NCBI GenBank assembly: GCA_036571765.1
Contig: BROE01000007.1
Coordinates: forward strand, 9,107,293 to 9,171,292
DNA: 64,000 bases
Origin: Plecoglossus altivelis
Lineage: Eukaryota > Chordata > Actinopteri > Osmeriformes > Plecoglossidae
Direction: 5' to 3'
The stretch's first letter is position 1; each line of letters begins with the position of its first letter. Both the position numbers and the translations under genes were made by a program. Positions 25,492 to 37,740 of this stretch are shown piece after piece. Under the pieces are notes generated by a model, which was not told the DNA's origin, ran no database searches, and saw nothing but the letters and a program-made list of their open reading frames with translations.

Positions 25492-25492
25492 T
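25424..25492. repeat. compound CT/CA microsatellite
   Basis: A CT tract of about 45 bp passes directly into a CA tract of about 24 bp. Confidence 0.96.
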
Positions 25493-26445
25493 CACAGTCA
25501 GGTACTGATACAAATAAGCAAGCACACAGACAATAACATTTTTTTTGTTCCCGCTACTGTACAAGTGAGAAAATGTGACCTTTTCATTCTATAGGAAATT
25601 GCCATGTTCTTTTCTGAAAAATGGTTCTTTTCTGAACACCTAAAGACATAGCAACAGAGTGACTTGAAGGAAGGAAAGACAGGGAGGGAGGGCTATTGGG
25701 AGCATGTCTGGGCAAGCTGTGGATTTTGCACTGACTCACCTCTAAAACAAACTCTGACACCAGCCCCTCCTCCTCCTCCCTCCTCCCGGCTCCTCTCCCA
25801 GGGCAGTACTTTACCAGGCTGTCTGCTCTCTGCTCCAGGGACACTGGTGTCAAGGAGGAGGTCAGAAGTCTACTCCACACTCCCTATCTGATCTCCCACA
25901 CTGAGTAATCAGGTCATCTCCATCCATGTTCAGCTTCCTCTACACATACAGACACCACAAACAACTCAAAGAAACACACGCACACATTCACTTTATACTT
26001 GACTTCATCAAAATATGCCTCTGTAAAAAAGTGTCCACGCAACCACACACTCATCTGTACAAAAACATCCACACCTGAACAATAGCTTATAAAACTGAAG
26101 GAAGGGGAGAGAGCTGGCAGCAGACAAGCTGTTCCATTTGGAATTCAACTGAGGAGACTCGATACAGAAGATGACAACAAAATTGTTTTTCTTCTTTCAG
26201 GAACAATAGAGCGAAAGCAGAAAGACAGTTATTGTGTCCCAGAGCCTCAACACAAGAACACACAAACACTGGTCACAAAGCTATCTACAGTTATTGGCAA
26301 AGACATTCGAAAACTAACTGTTCCCATGTATTGGTCGATTTAAAGGGAGAAAAAGCAAGCTCTCCAATATATCGAACACTTGCCTGGGGGACTTTATAAA
26401 AACCTGGCAGCTTTCTGCACATTTAGAAACAAATCCAGTAGTTTC

Positions 26446-26652
26446 TCAGCTTGTTCGGGAACACACCTAGCTGTTCCCAGCTGGTTCGGGAACACACCTA
26501 GCTGTTCCCAGCTGGTTCAGGAACACACCTAGCTGTTCCCAACTGGTTCAGGAACACACCTAGCTGTTCCCAGCTGGTTCAGGAACACACCTAGCTGTTC
26601 CCAGCTGGTTCAGGAACACACCTAGCTGTTCCCAGCTTGTTCAGGAACACAG
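26446..26652. repeat. 31-bp minisatellite, 7 copies
   Basis: The landmark gaacacac recurs every 31 bp at 26459, 26490, 26521, 26552, 26583, 26614 and 26645. The unit contains short palindromic words (agctgttcccagct and tagct), so each copy could fold locally. Copies differ at one or two positions (cggg versus cagg). It is intronic. Confidence 0.96.
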
Positions 26653-27363
26653 GTTTTTTAAGCATTACATCTCAACCTTGACTTCTCCAGATGTAGCCAG
26701 CCAAATTATAATGTCTGTGCTTCTACTTCCAGCCTTCTCTCGTCTTCTTCAGATCTTTCCTCCAACTTCTCCTTTCATTCCTTTTGACAGATTTCCACTA
26801 GTTTCCACATTTATACTTCCGCACTGGTGTCCCCTCTCTTCTCCATCCGCCTGCTCTCTCCTCTCTGCTTCCCTGCAACTCTCTCCATCTGTTTCTACCC
26901 TCTCTCATCTCTTGTTTTTTTCCCTCTTTCACACAAACTTTTTCCACCTTCCCGCACCCTCTTTCCTAGTCCCTCTCCTCTCTCCTGACAAGAGGATCTT
27001 GGGTCTGCAGTCATGGAACAAGCTGTTAAAAATGAATGATGTGTAGACTGTGGTGTGTGTGTATGTTAGCATGTGGTTGGGTGAGCCAGAGCCACATGAT
27101 CGCAGAAACATCTCCAGCATCAGTGAATCTAAATACTAGAACGCACCGACCCCCTCTGCTCATAGGCCTGTCTGTCACAGCAGCCAATCAACAGGCAAGA
27201 GCTCTGTGAGATGGTGAGTTGAGTCACAGACTGAAAGGGCTCAGTGGAGACCATTAGTTGTCACCTCACTGGAGAGACCAAGGAGGGTGAGAGAGAACGT
27301 GAAAGAGAGAGAAACCACTGGTGGCAGGATCTATCCTCATCACCATCTGAATGGGAGATTAAG

Positions 27364-27365
<2 letters not shown>

Positions 27366-27417
<52 letters not shown>
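27366..27417. repeat. GT microsatellite
   Basis: About 24 GT units with one GC interruption at the start. Confidence 0.97.
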
Positions 27418-27420
<3 letters not shown>

Positions 27421-29733
27421 GGGACAAAAGACTGAGAAAAATACCCTCCAACCATCACTGTGCTTTTTGATACAGAAAAAGTCAGCTCAAAGATGTTCTA
27501 CGTATGCACATTGCTCCTTCACAGCAAATCGATTCAGCGGTTCTCACTCCATTTTCTTCTCTAAAGGATTTCTTTGATGTTTAAATATCTGTCTGACCAG
27601 GAGTGTGATTGGTGAAATTCTCCAACTATATCCTCCGTCCCATTTTTGTTGATCCCTCTGTGCTCAGATGAAGAATTCACTTCTGTTCTGGAACGTTCTG
27701 TCCCTCTGTTGAACCCTACATTTACTAGTAGAATGTTATCACACATGCTCAGATTTTCTGGTTGATTTGCAGGTGCTCTTCATCCTTATGTTCTTTTTCA
27801 CTACCCTCTGTTCTCAGCTTGAGGCGTTAGCTGTTCTCTAGTAGAACCCTTCTCTATTCTGTAAAAGAACCCTCCATTCTCAGTCTTTGGCAAGATCTGC
27901 TGTTCTCTGGCAGAACCCGCAACGCTCCTGATCCTTGTTCTGTCTGTGCGTGTCTCCCCAGTGGAACCTCTCCTGAAGCGGTTCTAACACTATGGAATCA
28001 GGTCAAGTGTGTTCTAAATGCATCCAGGCTGCCGATTGGCTCGTCCTGTCTCCGCAGGATAACACCAGGGCAGGAGTGGTGACTACTATCCCTCAGCTGG
28101 GAAGCTTTTCAACATTTCTCCTCTCAGCCTCCCAGTCCCCCCTCGACCAGATCATTATGTTGTCAGTGTGCATGTGTTTGTACTGGCGTGTGGGTACGTG
28201 AGCAAGCACGTGGATAGATGTCCGGACGTGCTGTTCTTATTGGCTGTCATCTTTTCAGATTATCAGCCAATCAATGTTTCCTAATGCAGCTCATCACAGC
28301 AGGGTGGGTCTACTGAGAAGTGTTGTTCTTCACAGCAGGAGGCTTAATCGTGAGTCTCACAGAGATACCACACTGAGCTCTCACTGCGATGGCAGGGAGA
28401 GAGTGAAAGCAGAGCACAGAGGAGGAGTGACTGTGGATGAGGTCTCTCCAGGATGTTGGCTCTCTGGGGAAACTCATTAGCTCCTCAAGATTTTTCTGCT
28501 ACCTACCTTGATGACACACTGCTTCTATTCACTTGCCACAACATCCCAACACCTGCCTCAACACTCCGACTCTCCAACACCTACCCAAACACCCCAACTC
28601 TCCAACACCTGCCTCAACACCCCAAAACGCGGATGTGTGACTCCTGACCCCTAAACATGACTCAGCACAACCAAACCACGTGAACAAACAGTAAGATGAG
28701 ATGCTATTGCGTACCTGATTGGTGTCTGTTTAACCTAACCCATTACATGGTAACCACAGGAATCACAGCATAAGACCCAGATAAATCTCACCTCAAATAC
28801 TTCCAAATAATTGATTGAGGTGTTTGACCCAGGTCAGGCATGCAGGCCGTCAATGCTTCAGCTCCAGACTGGGCAGGCTAAATAGCAGAGTGGACTAGAT
28901 TAAATATTCAGTGGCACTACAACACAGGATGGGAGTATGAGGGCCAGATGCACAGAGCCTGCTGTTCTCAGCGATAGATGGACTATTACACTTCAGCATC
29001 GTGCCCGACTGCATTGGAAAACATTTTTTTCCACTATGTTTAATAATTCAGAAAGAGTGTATTCTCTCAGGAATGGAAGGGTAAACTTTGAGGAATGAAG
29101 TTCCATTTGCAATTTGTCTACTGGACGCAAGAGTAGGGTGTGCTAACAAAAACAGTGGTGCTCTTTGTGTGTGTGTTGTATGTGTGAGTGTATGTGTAGG
29201 CTTGTGTGTGTGTGCATGTTGGTGTGTGTCCTGGGAACGGTGTCTGACTGTGTAAATGTATGATGCATGCATTAGATAGACGCACCCAGCAGGGTTTCAG
29301 CAAAAGCTATTAATTCTATCAGTCTGTGTGCGTAGACTTTTTAGTAGAAGACTGGCGCCAATTACTATATTGATACGTGGGATGCGCTTGATTGATCCTG
29401 TGCAACCGTGGATCACAGCGAGAGCCGTCTCTGAATACTAATCAAACACATCCCAAATACTTTCATGAGATTGACCCTGTTCTTTCCGGTATGTTTGGGT
29501 GATGAGGTATTAGACCATTTTTTGTATCTCTCTACTCAGACAGACAGGAAAGGACCTCAAAGATAAACAGTTTTACTGGTAACAAAATGAATTTTGAAAT
29601 CTTGTCAAAAAGCAACAGGGTGAAGACAGCATTATCACTCATACAGCAACACATTATACACTCCAGTGAAAACTCATTTCTATACTTCAGATTCCCATTA
29701 CAGACCAGTCCTCTGGAGACAGACAGCTCTATA

Positions 29734-29735
<2 letters not shown>

Positions 29736-29783
<48 letters not shown>

Positions 29784-29790
29784 CAGAGAG
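29736..29790. repeat. GA microsatellite
   Basis: About 20 pure GA units followed by imperfect GA/CA units. Confidence 0.96.
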
Positions 29791-31070
29791 AGAAACAGAG
29801 AAATGCTATATATACCAATGAGTGTGTGACTGTTTGCATGCATGTACATGAATGTTACCAAACTTATTATCTACCAGTCATTTCCTCTCAGCACTTATAC
29901 ACATCCACTTCAGATAGCCAACTGCACATATTCTATGATAAACTTCTGTCAAAATGGAGGTTCCACGTTGATGGGCAAATCTGAAGTGTGAAATGTGAAT
30001 ATGTGAGGCCATGAACAGAAATTGGAAGTTAGTTAAACATCTTGGCTAGAAGCTAATCTATGCGGTAGCTGAGCAAAAGGCCCAGAGCTGAAGGGAATGC
30101 CACTAGACCAGACTGGGTAGCATGACCAATAGTGATTATGGAGTAAATTGTTTTTGAAATTATTTTGCAATTTGCACACCAGGTGTGCAATGTCTTCCCG
30201 TTTCACGCTCCAGACTCATGACATCCTCAGGCTTAAAGCAAAGATCTTCATGAGGAGAGAGAGATCGAGAAAGACAGAGACACAGCATAGGAAAGAGGAA
30301 GAGAGAAGGGAGATGAGAGAGCGAGATAGAGGAAAGAGAGGAAGTGAGAGACACTGACTCAACTAAATCAAAACCCATTCTGGAGTTTAAAGCAGGAAGC
30401 AAACTGCCTCTGCTTTGCAACAGCATGGTGCCTCTAAAGTGCTATGAAGATGAGCCAGCACACCTGTTCCCATGTGACAGACTCAACCACTTCAATTCAA
30501 GTCAGTACATCAGTACTGCTAAATGGCTCTCTACGGACATTATTACAGCATTACTGTATTGCATAATTCCAGCCATATGTTCTTTGAATGTTTATACGCC
30601 ATATCTACTCATGACAGAGTAGTACGTATGTTAAACATGGTAAAGATGGAACTCTGCTTCTATTGATTTCAGCTAATTAACGTTTCTTTAACTACTCTCA
30701 ACCACGTTGAACAATGTGACTATTTTCTTTCTGTCCAGAACCTGTCTAATCATGACCTGGAGAGACAAAGATGCCAAAAAAAAGGTGGCCCCTGTAAAGC
30801 AGCCTGCGGTGGATGGAAACGTCCTCTTGTGTTGTCAGACACAGCTCTCTGTTGTTCTCTAATCAGGTTTAATAGGATGATGGCCTGAGAAAACACTATG
30901 GTTAGTTACCCACGGAAGCCTAGCTAAACAAATCATTGTTTCTTGCCAAAGCTGCTTGTTGTAAACACACCAGTAAGCACATGAACTGGGGGCAGCTACT
31001 GATTATCAAGCATGAGCTTCTATAAAGTCTGTCTGTTCATCCACCTCTCTGTCTAAAAAAGACGTGATGC

Positions 31071-31140
31071 CTGTCGGTCTTTCTGTCTGTCTGTCTGGCG
31101 TGCACCAGGCAGACAGACAGACAGACAGACAGACCGACAG
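31071..31140. repeat. inverted repeat / hairpin of TCTG and CAGA arrays
   Basis: The left arm starts ctgtcggtct and continues as TCTG repeats to about 31097. The right arm (about 31114-31140) is CAGA repeats ending agaccgacag. The non-repetitive ends (ctgtcggtct and agaccgacag) are exact complements, so the arms match beyond the simple repeat. The loop is about 16 bases. Confidence 0.85.
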
Positions 31141-32059
31141 AGCTGACAGTAGGTGTTAAAACATAAAACATTGCTTCTATGTCATGTGGGGACAGCTGTG
31201 TGTGCAGCGGAGGAGCTTGTGAATGCTGCTGTAAATCTGACAGCGTCTGAGATGGACCACTTGGTCTCCACCAGCACACCATGAGCCGTAGTAATGCTCC
31301 AGTCTCACAGGGGAGCCACCACTGCAGAGCTAACCCATAGGTTCAAATCAGTGGAGGGACAGGCAGTGGAAAAATACAGAAAATGACAGGGAAATGCACA
31401 ATGTAACTTTAACAAGCTGACAGACAAATAGACAGACAGACAGACAGACAGACGGACCGCTGGACTTACGGACAGACGGTCAGACGGACACACAGACATT
31501 ACATAGTATCAGTATCACCTACAAAATCCAGAGCTGTGAGCAAAGAGGAAGTGCTCAACTGACGGAAGCATCCGATAAATTCAGCTTTGTCTGGTCTGCT
31601 GTCTACATCCCAGATATGGAGAGATGGGCCTGGGGACAGATCTCTCTCTCTCATACCTGGTTGAGAGTCAATTTTCTATGTAAAGTAACCGTGGCTGCAG
31701 TGCAGTCACGGAGTCACACTCCAAGAAAACAAACACACCTAGCTTGAAGTAGGAGGTTCAATCCAGGTAATACTATTTCCTTTAGCCTTTTAGTTTGCTG
31801 AACCGTTCACAACATCAGAGGGTCGAGCTTAAAAGACAAGAGAGACTATATGTTCAAAGACAAAAGAGGTGAAACGAGATAAAGAGAGAGGGAGAAAGGA
31901 TGCATATCAGGGCCATAGTACAATCAGAAGTTTTAAAACTGATTAAAATATAAAAGAGAATACTAATGTGGAGCCCTGCATTGAAGAAGAATGAAAGTTA
32001 AAGAGAGAAAGAGGTGAGTGACCTTCCTGAGGAGTTCTTTCCCCTTTTTCTCTCCCCAC

Positions 32060-32089
32060 TTCCCCTCTCTCTTTCTCTCTCTCTCTCTT

Positions 32090-32133
<44 letters not shown>

Positions 32134-32192
32134 CAGCCCTCTCTCTCCCTCCCACTCCCTCTCTCTCTCTCTTTGTATCCCTCTTTCTTCCC
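32060..32192. repeat. CT-rich imperfect microsatellite
   Basis: A pyrimidine-rich stretch with a pure CT core (about 32093-32126). It gives serine/leucine-rich open frames. Confidence 0.93.
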
Positions 32193-32521
32193 TACACCCT
32201 TCTCATTTTCACATGAAGGCTTCATCTAGATTAGAGGAGAAGGGTTGAAGTACAGTTCGTCCTTCTGAAGGCAGGAGATCGTCACCAAGACAGAGGCGGG
32301 GAGATTTAAACTGTTCTCTCCAAGGGGGGGGACCAGCTCATTTTATAGGGGCAGATTAAATTCTTTCAGACGATTCCCTGTCAGGCTGTGACATAACCTC
32401 ACCTGTGTTTGTGGGAGTCCTTGTGTTTTGTTTTCCTTTCTGCTTCTCTCCTTACTGCCACTGACATGCGCAGGTCCATACGATGGTTAGAAAAACATTA
32501 GGAGCCTAATAGCATCAGCAG

Positions 32522-32554
<33 letters not shown>

Positions 32555-33374
32555 GAGGGAAGAGTGGTTCCGGTGGTGCCAGATTGAGCAGCTACCATAT
32601 GGACGGAGGCACCATAAAAATAAAAAGTAGCAGTAGCATTTGTATCACAGCTTAAACACCAAACCTGTTTGGAAATGATTGACCAATAAATCCAATTGGT
32701 GCTCAGGAGTTTATCAAGAAACAATGTATTCATGTTAACACCAACACTCGGGTGTTGTTTCTCACTATATTGTTTGGATTCTACACTTATTGCTTTAACA
32801 CTGTGCCCAATGTCACTTTTGTTGAGGGATGAGACGAACAAAGACCCTGGGTCATAGTGACCCAAAGGTAATAGGTGTTCTCTGAAGACAACTGGAAGGA
32901 TAAATCACTCAAACTATAATAAATCATATGCCCACTCTTCAAGCAACCCACTGGTTTATGATTAACAGTTCAGTCTTCGCACTGTGTGTGTGTTTGTGTG
33001 TGTGTGTGTGTAACCCACCTATTTACACTCCACTGAGGAAGCTAGCCTCCATGTGCGTTCACACCTTGACTCCTACTTCTCCTTTCCTCTCTCCTCCTCC
33101 ACCTCCCCTTCCTCGTCCTGCTTCTCCTGTTCCATCTCCTCTTTCTTCTCCTTCTCCTCCACCTACTCATCTTCCTCTTGCTCCCCCTCCTGCTCATATT
33201 TCATGGATCTAATTACCGGTCTGACAACAGGCCTGCAGAGCCGCTAATGAGCTAACAAGCTAACAAGCGTTTTTTGACATCAGACAGCTGTGACATCACA
33301 CAACATGCTTGATACATTTCAGTCATCTAGCAAGTGCATCCCTGCATCCCACAGCTCCAAATTAAAACATTTGT

Positions 33375-33382
33375 CAGTGTGC

Positions 33383-33413
<31 letters not shown>

Positions 33414-33425
33414 GGGGGGTGTAGG
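33375..33425. repeat. GT tract followed by a 23-base G run
   Basis: A GT microsatellite runs directly into about 23 consecutive G (33397-33419). Such runs can form G-quadruplexes and are also prone to sequencing length errors. Confidence 0.95.
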
Positions 33426-33959
33426 GGGGATAAGACCCGTAATGGGAGAGAAGGGCTAATGGTCTAGGGATTGAGCTGAAGGCATGTGAGGAGAAGGTGG
33501 GGAGGGCAGGGTTGGTTTGGATTCAGTTGGATGCAGGGAGGCGGAAAGGGATCGAACAGCAGGCGTTTGGGAGGCTGGAAGGCAGGGAGGGACGGATGGT
33601 CAATAACACACCCCTGATATTATCACACAACGCACACATACACTCACACACAGCAATCACACACTCCCTGGGGTACACAATATACAGTGGACATAGAAAC
33701 ACAGCATCAACCAAGCCCTAAGGAGCTGGGTTAGGTTCCTACTTTATCAGCTCAGACAACACTGGAGCCCTTTAATGCAGATTCATATTGCCCACAGAAT
33801 TGGAGGATGAAGTGGGCTATGTATGGTGCCGTCCAGTGGGTGTGACTAGGCTGTTCTATGTGCCACTGGAATTATAAGTGCATCTGAAGGACAGAGCGCA
33901 GCGAGAGAGAGAGAGTTGGTGTATGTCTGAGCTCACTTGCACCATCGGTGTGTTTGTAG

Positions 33960-34290
33960 GCGCAAGAGCATGTACTCCTCGTGTGCCTGTGTGCATGTGT
34001 GTGTCTGCTTGTGTGTGTGCCTGCTTGCGTGTGTCTGTGTGTGTGTGCCTCTGTGTGTCTGCCTGTGTGTGTGTGTGCCTGGTTGCGAGTGTCTCTGTGT
34101 GTTTACGTGTGTGTGTGTGTGTGTGCCTGTGTGTCTCTGCCTGTGTGCGTGTGCCTGGTTGCAAGTGTCTGTGTGTGTCTGCCTGTGTGTCTGTGTGCCT
34201 GTGTGTGTCTGCCTGTGTGTGTGTGGCTAGTTGCGAGTGTCTGTGTGTGTGTGTGTGCGCCTGTGTGTGCGCCTGTGTGTGTGGTGGCAG
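33960..34290. repeat. imperfect GT-rich minisatellite
   Basis: About 330 bp of units like gtgtgtctgcctgtgtgtg with tggttgcgagtgtct variants. It is open in all plus-strand frames, giving Cys/Val-rich translations that I do not regard as coding. Confidence 0.9.
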
Positions 34291-35624
34291 GTAGTCAGAG
34301 AGGACCCCAATGTGAGCGCTGATAAGAGAGGCAAGGCTTTACCTCTCCAGGGAGAACGGGTGGGAGAGGAGGGCCAGGACCTGGGCATAATCACCACAGC
34401 CTGAACCTCCCTCCTAGCACCCCTCCTCACCCCAGCCTCCCCTCCCTGCTGCCTGGCGATAAGCAGGGCTAGCTCACCACGGGAGCCTGGATCCCAACCA
34501 CCTCTACTACACTTGGTGTAATCTCCACCTGTGGCAGCACAGGAGTAAGTATTCACTGGTTGAGTCCTCTCTCCACTCAGGACCCACACGGCTTCTTTGG
34601 CAATGCTCTGTGGGGCTGCCGGTCACACTTTAAAGACTGTGTAGGCGGAAACAGACTTGGTTTGTCTGTAAGCTCGCTTCTCGAAAACTTTTAAACGTGT
34701 TTATGTACCGAAGTGAGACAAGGGCAGTCTTTACTGAGCAATATCACTAGATAATAATAGCTTAATGATATCACCGGATTGATAATTGCACTATCAATGT
34801 CACAGTTCATCACTCCTCTTCGAGCTGGTGACTAATGAGCAGTTTTCAGGCTGAGGATTACATGGAGATGAATTGCTTCTTAAAGAGACATTTGTCTTCA
34901 TAGACTGTCTGCTGGGTTTCAAGCTCAGATACAGGCCAGCCCATTGCCTCCCTTCCACTTGCAACAAATCATTTGTAACAAAATAAAAACCCTCTGAGCC
35001 CTCTGTTCCATAAATGTGTGTGGGGATTAGGGTATTTTGTAGACACGTCTGTGGTTGCCTTTATTGAGTGCAGTCTACAGGTACGTTTTGCAAGGGAGAG
35101 ATTAGTAATTACCGACTGATACAAGCATTATTGTGGGGTAGCATTTCAGTGATGCTTTTGTGATATGTAACTAGGACACTGTGAGTTTGTGTGTGTGTGT
35201 GTCTGGCTGTCAGCCTGTTAGCTGATCGGTATGGGCTGGCAGGAGAGACTGAGATGGCACACTGACATCTCTGTCTCAGCTTGATCTAATGAATGCAATA
35301 AAGAAAAGAAATTACATTAGCTCTGTGCCTTCTATCAGAATATATTAGTGCATCAAACGCACACACACACAGCGGGATGCACATGTGAGACTTGCTCATC
35401 CGCATTCCCCCACAAACACCTAGTAAACTAGTGCACTGTGGGACTTGGATTAAAAGGTATTCGGAGCCATGGCCGCATGTGTCTTCCTCTGTGGTGGAAG
35501 TAGAAGGGGAGATACCATACCTAACTTGATTATTCTCTTTTTTTCCTCCTTCCTTTGCTTGTCTCATGTTAACATGAAGGTCGGCGTGGTCCCAGCAGGG
35601 CCACGCCCCTGGCAGCTCTGGGAG

Positions 35625-36016
35625 ACACAGCTCTATGGAATCCTGCCCTTCACACGCACAGGCACACACGCAAACACAGCTCTATGGAACTCTGCCCTTC
35701 ACATGCACAGGCACACACGCAAACACAGCTCTATGGAACTCTGCCCTTCACACGCACAGGCACACACGCAAACACAGCTCTATGGAACTCTGCCCTTCAC
35801 ACGCACAGGCACACACGCAAACACAGCTCTATGGAACCCTGCCCTTCACACGCACAGGCACACACGCAAACACAGCTCTATGGAACTCTGCCCTTTACAC
35901 GCACAGGCACACACGCAAACACAGTTCTATGGAACCCTGCCCTTCACACACACAAGCACACACACAAACACAGCTCTATGGAACCCTGCCCTTCACATGC
36001 GCAGGCACACACGCAA
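35625..36016. repeat. 49-bp minisatellite, 8 copies
   Basis: Eight head-to-tail copies occur; the landmark atggaa recurs exactly every 49 bp at 35635, 35684, 35733, 35782, 35831, 35880, 35929 and 35978. Copies differ by a few substitutions only. Because 49 is 1 modulo 3, each reading frame cycles through all three phases, and the array happens to lack stops in all three plus-strand frames. This explains the long overlapping open frames here; they are not evidence of genes. It lies in a tcerg1l intron. Confidence 0.97.
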
Positions 36017-37021
36017 ACGCACACCCACTAGTGCGTACACACCCTACATAATGACTTTTCTCTCCTTTTCTCTGAGTCTTTTGCCTATTTGCCTACGGCC
36101 ATCTACCTTCATGGTGCAGAACTAATCAATATGAATGGGAGAATGAGAGGGGTGAGAAGGGAGGAGAAAGAGAGAGAAAGACAGGGGTAGTGAGAGAGAG
36201 ACATTGAAAGACAAGGGGAGTGAGAGAGAGAGAAAGAGAGATAGAGTTTCCAGAGCAGGCAGCCCCAGTAAATGAGCAGCCATCCATCCATCTAGGGGCT
36301 CCACTCATTAACTCTGTGACCTGCTGATTTGGAGGTGTCCACTATAGCCCTCTGATGGGCCCCCTGCTAATTTCCACACCATGGGACACTAGCAGGCTGC
36401 AGACCGGAGCAGGGGGGAGGGGCTGCTAAAAGTATCGCTGCATCTACTCCTGCCCCTTAGTTCACCTCTGCTAAGTACTGTTGGGCGCAATAACCCCCAG
36501 CTACGATGTGGACCAACAAGCGTTGTCACCTGTATTCAAATCTGTCTATCTGGCTTTAAAACAACACCGACTGTCACGCTTTTGTACATAATATTCTATT
36601 TGATGACCATTTATGAGCCCCTTGTTTGGTAAGCGTAATGTTAATTTCATGGATGACACATGTTCTGTATTAGAATCTCTCTGAAGTGGAAACAGCAATG
36701 TTTCAACCCTCAGCGTGATCTACCTAGGAACCAGCTTTTATGTGCAGGTTGTGAAGTTCAGCATGAAAGGAAAATCTTTTCATAGTGTCTTCTGAGTGGC
36801 TCCACATTTGGAAACTAAACATTAGGTCTTTAATGTGGAGATTTACATAATGTACGATATTTGCAATTACGATCCACCAATTAGGACATCACAGTGCTTG
36901 TGTAAGATTCAAATCTCACCATGCTGCCAAAAACGGACTAAATTAGACCCGGTGACGCACACACACGTACATGTATATATACACATCCACACACAGCAAT
37001 GTGACAACCTTTGGTTCTTAC

Positions 37022-37243
37022 CTGGGGCAGGATGAGAGAACAGGGGGATCCTGATGGGCGACAGAGAGAGGAGACGGAGAGGATGGATGGAGGGGGGGGC
37101 GGTGGAGGAAGAGGTGGAGGAAGGACAGGAGGTGGAGGAGGAGGAGAGGCCTTGGCTGTTCTCTGATTCCACGGCCATCATGGCTGCTGCTGCCAATGCT
37201 ATCCTTTTGTTGCTGCCCACTCTTCTAATGGCCACAGGGCACC
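37022..37243 (-). CDS. tcerg1l: tcerg1l exon, serine-rich linker
   Basis: This 222-bp exon (74 codons) enters and leaves in phase 1, with acceptor TTTCCAG|GGTGCC and strong donor CCCCAG|GTAAGA. Only the phase-1 reading frame is open; the other two hit stops early. It starts GCPVAIRRVGSNKRIALAAA, then has a low-complexity serine/threonine/proline stretch and ends SLSPIRIPLFSHPAP. The basic patch (IRRVGSNKR) could contribute to nuclear import, which is inference. The intron before it is about 9.3 kb. The intron after it spans about 20 kb, and the phase does not match the next recognised exon, which wants phase 2. Confidence 0.82.
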
Positions 37244-37562
37244 CTGGAAACACACACACACACCATCATTAGAATCAAAAGACATTTCCATACAGAGCAG
37301 CACCACATACCCTGTCTTCATGATGGTGAGGGCTTTCCTATAGACCGCATCAGAGATCAGCACAGGGCAAAAGGAAACAGAAGGGGCCCATGAGTTGGGC
37401 TGATCATAAATAATAACACATAACTTGGTATTCATGCAGCTGAGGATGTTGTTGCTTGGCTGCCAATCCACTACCTGCAGGAGAAAACTCAATATCAACA
37501 AGCCACGTTTTAGCTGTGGAACATCAGGGAGATGGAGATTAAAAAGCATTCGAGCATGATGC

Positions 37563-37740
37563 TACTGTAGAGAGGAGGAGTGGAGGAGGAGGGGAGAGGA
37601 GGGGGAAGAAGGAGGAGGCGGGAGAGAAGGAGGAGGAGGAATAAAGGAGGAGGCGGGAGAGAAGGAGGAGGAGGAAGAGAAGGAACGGGAGAGGTGGGGT
37701 AAATGAAGGAAGCAGAGGGAAATGAGGAGGAGGAGGAAAC
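37563..37740. repeat. GGA-rich polypurine tract
   Basis: A duplicated unit, ggaggaggcgggagagaagg, lies within about 180 bp of nearly pure purine, in the intron just upstream (transcript sense) of the serine-rich exon. Confidence 0.9.

Larger units (their letters stand above)
17103..37021 (-). other. large tcerg1l intron(s), about 20 kb
   Basis: This region lies between the tentative exon at 17.1 kb and the serine-rich exon at 37.0 kb. It contains many microsatellites, the 31-bp and 49-bp minisatellites, inverted tetranucleotide arrays, and stretches of unique AT-rich sequence. Phase arithmetic predicts at least one unrecognised coding exon inside. Short candidates with acceptable splice sites include 28385-28430 (46 bp, phase 1 to 2); none could be proven. 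Confidence 0.6.

Noticed and set aside
25740..25843. Possible 104-bp minus-strand exon (VSLEQRADSLVKYCPGRG..., donor AGAG|GTGAGT)
   Set aside because: The donor is strong, but the exon leaves in phase 0, which does not join any known downstream exon; kept only as a weak alternative.
26446..26652. CRISPR-like array of 31-bp repeats
   Set aside because: Repeats are directly adjacent with no unique spacers, and the genome is eukaryotic; it is a minisatellite.
33878..34322. Three overlapping Cys/Val-rich plus-strand frames
   Set aside because: They are translations of a GT-rich imperfect repeat; all frames are open because the repeat lacks stop words.
34343..34528. Possible 186-bp tcerg1l exon on the minus strand (acceptor GCTGCCACAG, donor GGAGAG|GTAAAG)
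   Set aside because: Splice sites are acceptable and the phase-1 frame is open, but it leaves in phase 1 and so does not cure the phase mismatch. The Arg/Gly-rich peptide looks non-coding.
35469..36125. Plus-strand open frame of 218 codons with repeated HTHRHTRKHSS-like motifs
   Set aside because: It is a direct translation of the 49-bp minisatellite, which is open in every forward frame; no splice sites, domain or conservation support it.
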